NCBI RefSeq assembly: GCF_048984525.1
Contig: NZ_JBMGJC010000006.1
Coordinates: 1 to 64,000, forward strand
From: Syntrophopropionicum propionicicum_A
Lineage (GTDB): Bacteria > Bacillota > Desulfotomaculia > Desulfotomaculales > Pelotomaculaceae
Reading direction: 5' to 3'
Length of the DNA: 64,000 nt
Both the position numbers and the translations under genes were made by a program. Positions 58,444 through 64,000 of this stretch are shown here, one piece after another. Positions within the stretch are counted from its first letter, which is position 1. Each line of letters starts with the position of its first letter. The notes beneath the pieces were generated by a model. The model was not told where the DNA came from and searched no databases. It worked only from the letters and a program-made list of their open reading frames with translations.

Positions 58444-59772
58444 ATGCTAACCCGTGAAGACGTCCTGGAAAAAGCAAGAGAGGAACGCGTTAAGTTCCTG
58501 CGTTTGCAATTCACCGATATTTTCGGCGCATTAAAAAATATCGCTGTAACATCTGAGGATATGGAAAGGGCTATGGCCGGCAAAGTGGCATTTGACAGCG
58601 CCGTGGTTGACGGAGTTGTCAGCCAGCAGGAACAGGACATCGTCCTGCTGCCGGACCCTTCCACTTTCCTGGTACTGCCCTGGCGTCCCCGTGAAGAAGC
58701 CGTGGCCCGGTTTATCTGTGATGTGGCGAATCCGGATGGGTCTCCCTACCCCGGCTGTTCACGCAGTGTTTTGAAACGGGTGCTGGCTGAGGCATCCGGC
58801 ATGGGGTTTGAAACCTGGGTGGGCACGGAGGTGGAATTTTATCTTTTTTACACGGACGATGACGGCAACCCGACCACCAATACCCATGACCGCGCCGGAT
58901 ACTGCGACCTTACGCCGGTCGACCTGGGTGAAAACGCCCGCCGGGACATGGTGCTGACCCTGGAAGAAATGGGGACCGACATCGGCTTCAGCCACCATGA
59001 AAAAGGGCCCGGCCAGCATGGAATAATATTAAAACCGGACAACGCCCTGGCTATCGCAGACAAGCTGGTAACCTTCAAATTCATTGTGCGCACCATTGCC
59101 CAACGTTACGGGCTGCATGCTTCCCTGATGCCCAAACCCCTGAACGACAGGCCGGGGTCGGCCCTGCACCTGCACCTGTGCCTCAACCACAAAGATCCCG
59201 GAAATTTTGGCGATGAGAAGCAGCCCGAACAGACCGGCCAGGAAATCGGCCACTTTATAGCAGGCGTCCTTGCTCACGCCCGCGCCAATACCGCCATCAC
59301 CAATCCGCTGATAAACTCATACAAGCGCCTGGTCCCCAACAGCCTGACCATGCCCGTGAATGTTGCCTGGTCGGAAGAGACACGCAATTCAGTGCTGCGG
59401 GTAGTCTCTCATAAAGAACCCGAGCTGCGGGTAGAAGTGCGCAACCCGGATCCGGCGTGCAACCCCTATCTTGCCCTGGCTGTTATTTTAAAAGCGGGAC
59501 TGGAGGGAATCCGGCAGAAACTTCCACAGCCGCCCCCCCTCGCTGAAAACATTTTTGAGTTTGACGAGAATAAAAAACAGAGCGCCAGGGTTGACTGTCT
59601 GCCTCACACCCTGGGAGAGGCCTTGCAGGAACTGGCTTCCGACCAGTTGGCCAGGTCTACCCTGGGCGAATATATCTACCGGCGTTTCGCAAGGGTCAAG
59701 GGTGAAGAATGGGAGCGTTTCCAAACATTCGTACACCCGTGGGAACTGCAGGAATATCTTTCACGCTTCTGA
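58444..59772 (+). CDS. Glutamine synthetase-like protein GlnA3 (altered metal site)
   Basis: 442 residues, full-length homologue of GlnA1 and GlnA2. It keeps E129-V-E131, SHHE, the LH of the metal His, and RVEVR, but GQHE has become GQHG (Gly193), losing one first-metal Glu; GSGMH is also changed to GSALH. Full synthetase activity is therefore doubtful. Located directly before gdhA and after a two-component pair. ATG 58444 has GGGAGG upstream; an upstream GTG at 58396 lacks a site. Confidence 0.88.
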   Translation: MLTREDVLEKAREERVKFLRLQFTDIFGALKNIAVTSEDMERAMAGKVAFDSAVVDGVVSQQEQDIVLLPDPSTFLVLPWRPREEAVARFICDVANPDGSPYPGCSRSVLKRVLAEASGMGFETWVGTEVEFYLFYTDDDGNPTTNTHDRAGYCDLTPVDLGENARRDMVLTLEEMGTDIGFSHHEKGPGQHGIILKPDNALAIADKLVTFKFIVRTIAQRYGLHASLMPKPLNDRPGSALHLHLCLNHKDPGNFGDEKQPEQTGQEIGHFIAGVLAHARANTAITNPLINSYKRLVPNSLTMPVNVAWSEETRNSVLRVVSHKEPELRVEVRNPDPACNPYLALAVILKAGLEGIRQKLPQPPPLAENIFEFDENKKQSARVDCLPHTLGEALQELASDQLARSTLGEYIYRRFARVKGEEWERFQTFVHPWELQEYLSRF

Positions 59773-59866
59773 TAACCGGCCGCATGTACCGGGCCGCAGC
59801 TGCGTATCGGACCAGCCTTTGAAAGCAAGTAATACCAAAAAATATATAAATAAGGAGGTTTTATTA

Positions 59867-61213
59867 TTGGGGCAGTCACAAAAAGTTATTGATGAGGTAA
59901 TGGCACAGGTAAAAAGAAGGGATCCAAACGAACCTGAGTTTCACCAGGCGGTTTTGGAAGTATTGGAATCTTTGAAGCCTGTCCTCGAAAAACATCCTGA
60001 GTTTGCAGAATCCGGTCTGTTAAGCAGAATCGTGGAACCGGAGCGGCAAGTTATGTTCCGGGTACCTTGGTACGACGACCAGGGACGGATACAGATGAAC
60101 CGCGGATTCAGGGTCCACTTCAACAGCGCCATCGGACCTTACAAGGGCGGCCTGCGCTTTCACCCTTCCGTAAACCTGGGCATTATTAAGTTTCTTGGCT
60201 TTGAACAAACATTCAAAAATTCACTGACCAGCCTGCCCATTGGCGGCGGCAAAGGCGGGAGCGATTTTGATCCCAAAGGGAAATCAGACAGCGAGGTCAT
60301 GCGTTTTTGCCAGAGTTTCATGACCGAACTTTTCCGGTATGTCGGAGCTGATGTGGATGTGCCTGCCGGCGATATCGGAGTCGGCGGCCGGGAAGTGGGA
60401 TTTTTATACGGCCAGTACAAAAGGATTACCATGCTGTACCATGGAGTCCTTACAGGCAAAGGCCTGACCTACGGCGGCAGCCTGGCCAGGACCGAAGCCA
60501 CCGGTTACGGGCTGCTGTATTTTCTTGAGGAAATGCTTAAGGATAACGGGAAAGAAATTGCCGGCAAGACTGTGGTTATCTCCGGTTCCGGCAATGTAGC
60601 CATCTACGCGGTGGAAAAGGCCCAGCAAATGGGCGCCAGGGTAGTGGCCATGAGCGATTCCAACGGCTACATATTCGATCCGGAAGGGATCAAGCTGAAC
60701 ACCGTTAAACGGATAAAAGAGATTGAAAGAAAGAGAATCAAAGAATATGTGAAGGACCATCCTTCTGCCCAGTACTACGAAGGTTCAAAGGGGATCTGGA
60801 CGATCAAGTGCGACATCGCCCTGCCCTGCGCCACACAAAACGAGATTGACGAGGAGTCGGCCAAAATACTGGTCACCAACGGAACCTGGGCTGTGGCGGA
60901 AGGCGCCAATATGCCGTCAACACCGGGGGCAATAAAAACATTCCAGGATAACGGGCTCCTGTTTGGACCGGCCAAGGCTTCAAACGCCGGCGGAGTCGCC
61001 ACCTCGGCCCTGGAAATGTCACAGAACAGCATGAGGCTTTCCTGGACATTTGAAGAAGTGGACGCCAAATTACAAGACATTATGGTCAACATTTACCGTC
61101 AGATCAGCGGAGCAGCCAGAGAATACGGCTGCGAGGGCGACCTGGCGGCGGGCGCCAACATCGCCGGTTTCCTCAAAGTGGCCAATGCCATGATGGCCCA
61201 GGGTGCAGTTTAG
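59867..61213 (+). CDS. gdhA: Glutamate dehydrogenase (hexameric, probably NADP-type)
   Basis: 448 residues, the usual length. Catalyses 2-oxoglutarate + ammonium + NAD(P)H to glutamate. The active-site Lys segment PIGGGKGGSDFDPKGKSD, GPYKGGLRFHPSVN and the Rossmann fold VVISGSGNVAIYAVEKA are present. TTG 59867 has GGAGG 8 bases before it; the frame is open upstream but without homology. Together with glnA and gltBD it completes both ammonium-assimilation routes. Confidence 0.95.
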   Translation: MGQSQKVIDEVMAQVKRRDPNEPEFHQAVLEVLESLKPVLEKHPEFAESGLLSRIVEPERQVMFRVPWYDDQGRIQMNRGFRVHFNSAIGPYKGGLRFHPSVNLGIIKFLGFEQTFKNSLTSLPIGGGKGGSDFDPKGKSDSEVMRFCQSFMTELFRYVGADVDVPAGDIGVGGREVGFLYGQYKRITMLYHGVLTGKGLTYGGSLARTEATGYGLLYFLEEMLKDNGKEIAGKTVVISGSGNVAIYAVEKAQQMGARVVAMSDSNGYIFDPEGIKLNTVKRIKEIERKRIKEYVKDHPSAQYYEGSKGIWTIKCDIALPCATQNEIDEESAKILVTNGTWAVAEGANMPSTPGAIKTFQDNGLLFGPAKASNAGGVATSALEMSQNSMRLSWTFEEVDAKLQDIMVNIYRQISGAAREYGCEGDLAAGANIAGFLKVANAMMAQGAV

Positions 61214-61252
61214 AATATAAAAAACTCTAAGGAAATTTAGGGAGGTTTTATA

Positions 61253-61423
61253 ATGGATCAATGCCGGGAGGCTTATGTTGACCCCTGTACTGAATGCGCC
61301 CAATTAGAGAACTGCAGCCCCAGTATGTGCCAGAAACTTAACGACCTTGAAAGTGAACTGCGCGAAGTGAAAATGATCCTGCAGGAGCTGGTTGATAAAG
61401 TAAAATATTATTACGGCATCTAA
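61253..61423 (+). CDS. Small Cys-rich coiled-coil protein
   Basis: 56 residues, not recognised. The N-terminal half has five Cys (DQCRE, DPCTECAQ, NCSPSMC), a plausible metal- or Fe-S-binding knuckle; the C-terminal half is a charged helix (LNDLESELREVKMILQELVDKVKYY) able to form a coiled coil. GGGAGG precedes the ATG. It lies 40 bases after gdhA and before the common terminator, so it is cotranscribed and may modulate GDH or the kinase. Confidence 0.7.
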   Translation: MDQCREAYVDPCTECAQLENCSPSMCQKLNDLESELREVKMILQELVDKVKYYYGI

Positions 61424-61457
61424 GTAAAAACAATTATTACACAGCCAGTCAAGTGAC

Positions 61458-61490
61458 GAGACAGGGGCTTTTATGCCTCTGTCTCATTTT
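61458..61490 (+). terminator. Terminator of the gdhA unit
   Basis: An 11-bp stem GAGACAGGGGC/GCCTCTGTCTC with a 6-base loop, followed by ATTTT. Confidence 0.85.
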
Positions 61491-61496
61491 AGTCGT

Positions 61497-61534
61497 GGGA
61501 CGTGGGTCGTGAGTCGTGAGTATCCGGGTAATAC
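61497..61534. repeat. 38-bp direct repeat left of the IS element
   Basis: Identical to 63181-63218 and directly abutting the left inverted repeat. Interpreted as a long target-site duplication. Confidence 0.8.
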
Positions 61535-63180
61535 CTGACTTGACCGCTTTTTGTGAATTGCGAACCTTTCATGCCAAAAAAACCTTGAAAAATAGGCATT
61601 TTGCTATAGCGTCAGGGCAAAAATGTATGCACTAACGGGGTGGTTACTAACGGCATTTCGGTATACAATCAACGTATGCCAGCTTATATCCGAAAAGTAA
61701 AAAGCAAAAGCGGCGCGACCTCTGTCCAGATCGAGTACAAACGCGGGCGTGAGCGTACCGCTATCGTGCACATCGGGACGGCTCATAACGACGCCGAACT
61801 CAAGCTTCTCTGCGCCTTGGCCCATGTGAAGATGCACGAAGGCCAATTGTCCCTCGCTTTTGACCTTCCGAAACAAAGCGACAGGGAGGCGCGGCTTAAA
61901 AGGTCGTATTCGGGGCTGCTATGGGACGTGCTGAACGGCGTATACGACACGCTCGGGTTTAACGCGGTAGACGACCCTGTTTTCAGGCAACTCGTCCTCG
62001 CGAGGATCATCGAGCCAGCCTCCAAGCTTGACACGATCCGCATCCTTGACGGGCTGGGTCTTGACGCGCCGTCCAATACTTCCATCCATCGCTGCTTGAA
62101 ACGGATTGTCGACAACAAATACAGGGACGCCGTCAGCGGCATGTGCTTTAAGCGAACCGCCAAGGCCGCTCTGACGCTCGTCCTCTACGACGTGACCACG
62201 CTATATTTCGAGATACAGAAAGACGACGAATACAGGAAGCCGGGGCTTTCGAAAGAGCGCAGGCTCGAGCCGCAGATCACGGTCGGACTGCTGGTCGACA
62301 GGTCGGGCTTCCCGCTCGAAATCCAGAGCTTCGAGGGCAACCGCGCTGAAGTCAAGACGATTGTCCCGGTGCTCGCGGGTTTCAAGGAGCGCCACGGGCT
62401 TTCCGGCATCACGGTCACTGCTGACGCCGCCATGCTTTCCGCAGGGAACATCGAGGTTCTCGAGCGTCTTGGGTACCACTACATCATCGGGTCGAAACTC
62501 GCGAAGACGCCGTACGAAATAGAAGTGCACCTGTCGGGAGACGAAGATTTCGAGGACGGCCAGATCTTTGAGTCGAGCAAGACAGTCACAATCGACGGCA
62601 AGCGCACAAAACGCCGGGAGATTTTCCAGTATCGCCAGAAACGGGCCGCGCTCGACTTGTCGAACATCGACAAAACGGTTGCGAAGGCGCAGAAGATTAT
62701 CGACAAGAAGGCAGACATCAAGCGGAACAGGTTTCTGAAAATCACGGGTGACAAAAGGGAGATCAACCTTGCGCTTGTTGAGGAGGCCCGCCGCCGGGCC
62801 GGCATCAAAGGCTACCTCACAGACCTGGGCATCCCGGCGCAACAGGTGATTGACGCGTACCACCAGCTTTTCCAGGTAGAGAAATCTTTCCGCATGTCTA
62901 AGTCCGACCTGAAGGCCAGACCCGTCTTCCACCACAAACGGGACTCAATCGAGGCGCATCTGACGATTGTGTTCACGGCGCTCGCAGTCGCGCGCCATAT
63001 CGAAGCTCGGACTGGAATCAGCATCAAGAAGTTCGTCAAAACGCTTGAACCAGTCCGGACCGGTGTCGTTTCGGTTGGAAGTGACACGTTTGAACTAAAG
63101 CCGGAAATTCCGGATGCGGCTTCGTCGCTTCTCAGAAGATTGTCATCCGGTAGAAGTATGCACTAATTCGGTCAAGTCGG
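61535..63180 (+). mobile_element. IS1634-family insertion sequence
   Basis: A 1646-bp element bounded by 12-bp inverted repeats, CTGACTTGACCG at the left and CGGTCAAGTCGG at the right (11 of 12 match). It carries a single transposase gene and is flanked by 38-bp direct repeats. IS1634-type elements are known to make unusually long and variable target duplications. Confidence 0.85.
61676..63166 (+). CDS. IS1634-family transposase
   Basis: A DDE (DDE_Tnp_1/IS4-superfamily) transposase of about 496 residues. VLYDVTTLYFE gives the first Asp, ITVTADAAMLS the second, and YHQLFQVEKSFRMSKSDLKARPVFHHK carries the Y-(2)R-(3)E-(6)K-like signature with the catalytic Glu. ATG 61676 begins MPAYIRKVKSKSG, the typical opening; no ribosome site is obvious. 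The reading frame is intact. Confidence 0.9.
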   Translation: MPAYIRKVKSKSGATSVQIEYKRGRERTAIVHIGTAHNDAELKLLCALAHVKMHEGQLSLAFDLPKQSDREARLKRSYSGLLWDVLNGVYDTLGFNAVDDPVFRQLVLARIIEPASKLDTIRILDGLGLDAPSNTSIHRCLKRIVDNKYRDAVSGMCFKRTAKAALTLVLYDVTTLYFEIQKDDEYRKPGLSKERRLEPQITVGLLVDRSGFPLEIQSFEGNRAEVKTIVPVLAGFKERHGLSGITVTADAAMLSAGNIEVLERLGYHYIIGSKLAKTPYEIEVHLSGDEDFEDGQIFESSKTVTIDGKRTKRREIFQYRQKRAALDLSNIDKTVAKAQKIIDKKADIKRNRFLKITGDKREINLALVEEARRRAGIKGYLTDLGIPAQQVIDAYHQLFQVEKSFRMSKSDLKARPVFHHKRDSIEAHLTIVFTALAVARHIEARTGISIKKFVKTLEPVRTGVVSVGSDTFELKPEIPDAASSLLRRLSSGRSMH

Positions 63181-63218
63181 GGGACGTGGGTCGTGAGTCG
63201 TGAGTATCCGGGTAATAC
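63181..63218. repeat. 38-bp direct repeat right of the IS element
   Basis: Exact copy of 61497-61534, starting immediately after the right inverted repeat. Confidence 0.8.
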
Positions 63219-63225
63219 TTTGCAG

Positions 63226-63250
63226 GGCGGGTTTTCCAACCCGCCATTTT
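63226..63250 (+). terminator. Intrinsic terminator right of the IS element
   Basis: GGCGGGTT/AACCCGCC stem with a 4-base loop followed by ATTTTT. It reads rightwards, towards the convergent transporter gene; no plus-strand gene lies between it and the IS. Confidence 0.65.
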
Positions 63251-63411
63251 TGTTCGCTGAAGCCGAACCTACAATTCTCACGTCTCATAAGACAACTGTT
63301 TCAACACCTTGGAGGTGAAAAATGTGTCGGCTCTCTAGCTAGAGGATGTTAACCTCTGCTCTTTTTATTGTCTTTAACATGGCGATATTGTATGAAATAA
63401 TAAAACAGGAC

Positions 63412-64000
63412 TTAGACCTTGAAGACCTTTCTCTTAATCAATTCCTGCATCACAATTCCTGCCACGAAGCCGGCGCCCATATTCCAGGCCGCAAATCCGG
63501 CGGTAACCAGCAGGGTGTAATAATCACTCTTTTCTCTCCCCACGTCACGAGCTGTGACAGCAAGTTCCAAGCCCGCGAAAAACAAGATTACACCCAGCAC
63601 GCTTGAGGGAAAAATATTAAATAACAACAGTACCGAACTGCTGAAACAGAGTGCAACAGTTAACAGAAAAATACCCAGTATGATCAGAGAGCCGCCGGTC
63701 CGGGCGCCGAAACGCACGTGTCCGGCCATGCCACCGGCTCCGTGACACATGGGGACCCCGCCAAATAACGGTGAAAACAGGTTTAAAATCCCCTGGGAAA
63801 TAGCTATCTTCTTTTCGGTGACCGGCCGTTCGGGAAAAAGCCTGTTGTTTTCTGCTGTAATAGCTATAACAGCATTGCCAAAGGTTAACGGCACCTGCGC
63901 GATACCCAGGACGAGCGCGCCCTTTATGAAGTCCTGCCATGTAACCTGCCCCAACACAAAATGAGGCAGCTGGAAATCAAAACGGATACCGGATAATTCA
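63412..64000 (-). CDS. MOT1-type molybdate/sulfate transporter, 5' end outside the window
   Basis: The C-terminal 195 residues of an integral membrane protein; the frame is open to the window edge (ELSGIRFDFQLPHF before the first internal GTG). QVPLTFGNAVIAITAENNRLF, LFGGVPMCHGAGGMAGHVRFGARTGG and five hydrophobic segments match the MOT1 family of molybdate/sulfate carriers related to SulP. The substrate is inferred from family only. Confidence 0.85.
   Translation of the reverse strand, partial: ELSGIRFDFQLPHFVLGQVTWQDFIKGALVLGIAQVPLTFGNAVIAITAENNRLFPERPVTEKKIAISQGILNLFSPLFGGVPMCHGAGGMAGHVRFGARTGGSLIILGIFLLTVALCFSSSVLLLFNIFPSSVLGVILFFAGLELAVTARDVGREKSDYYTLLVTAGFAAWNMGAGFVAGIVMQELIKRKVFKV

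Noticed and set aside
63302..63410. A small gene after GGAGGTG near 63316
   Set aside because: The frame from the following ATG ends within a few codons, and no longer frame with a ribosome site covers the stretch.

Overview
The window looks like part of the chromosome of an anaerobic, probably spore-forming Gram-positive bacterium of the Peptococcaceae/Desulfotomaculia type (Pelotomaculum-like). This is inferred from strong GGAGG ribosome sites with frequent TTG/GTG starts, DUF3231 and coat-like proteins, a sensory [FeFe] hydrogenase, NfnAB, a 2-hydroxyacyl-CoA dehydratase-type protein with its activase, and apparent use of selenocysteine. No rRNA, phage or CRISPR array is visible.

Layout. 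1-3.6 kb: accessory surface/spore-type genes (two paralogous small proteins, a DUF3231 protein, a Gly-Phe-Pro repeat protein) with two identical 241-bp MITE-like elements. 3.65-8.3 kb: two tRNAs, then a minus-strand run of YfcE-type phosphodiesterase, rdgB, rph, MBL hydrolase, activase and dehydratase-like protein. 8.6-16.9 kb: SH3b/AMIN amidase, APC permease, SCP2-like protein, quinate-dehydrogenase-like protein, two paralogous membrane proteins around a cupin, and a PilZ protein. 17-21.7 kb: tRNA-Arg, L-lactate dehydrogenase, and an ECF sigma/anti-sigma/ABC exporter operon. 21.8-23.6 kb: an ArsR regulator followed by three genes that only make sense if in-frame UGA is read as selenocysteine (AhpD-like, Uxx-star glutaredoxin-like, MerB-like). 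23.8-32.3 kb: DUF2269, rimI-tsaB-tsaE, response regulator, amidohydrolase, PuuD-like hydrolase, glgX, mazEF and ilvN. 32.5-39.1 kb: a putative H2-sensing module ([2Fe-2S] protein, PAS-containing sensory hydrogenase, SpoIIE phosphatase, CBS-ACT protein) and a large PPDK-domain protein.

39.1-61.4 kb is a nitrogen-assimilation island: gltD, gltB, glnA1, ANTAR regulator 1, FMN-type glutamate synthase, glnA2, nfnB, nfnA and ANTAR regulator 2 on the minus strand; then an ATPase, a histidine kinase/response regulator pair, glnA3, gdhA and a small Cys-rich protein on the plus strand. Four minus-strand leaders (gltB, glnA1, ANTAR1, glnA2) each carry an intrinsic terminator whose 5' arm overlaps a small hexaloop hairpin. 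This is the architecture used by ANTAR antiterminators, so the two ANTAR proteins encoded here probably control them. GlnA2 and GlnA3 have each lost conserved metal-ligand glutamates and may not be ordinary glutamine synthetases.

61.5-63.2 kb holds an IS1634-type insertion sequence flanked by 38-bp direct repeats. The window ends inside a MOT1-type molybdate/sulfate transporter gene. The strongest candidates for new biology are the ArsR-linked selenoprotein cluster, especially the MerB homologue with UGA at both catalytic cysteine positions, and the locally encoded ANTAR attenuation regulon.
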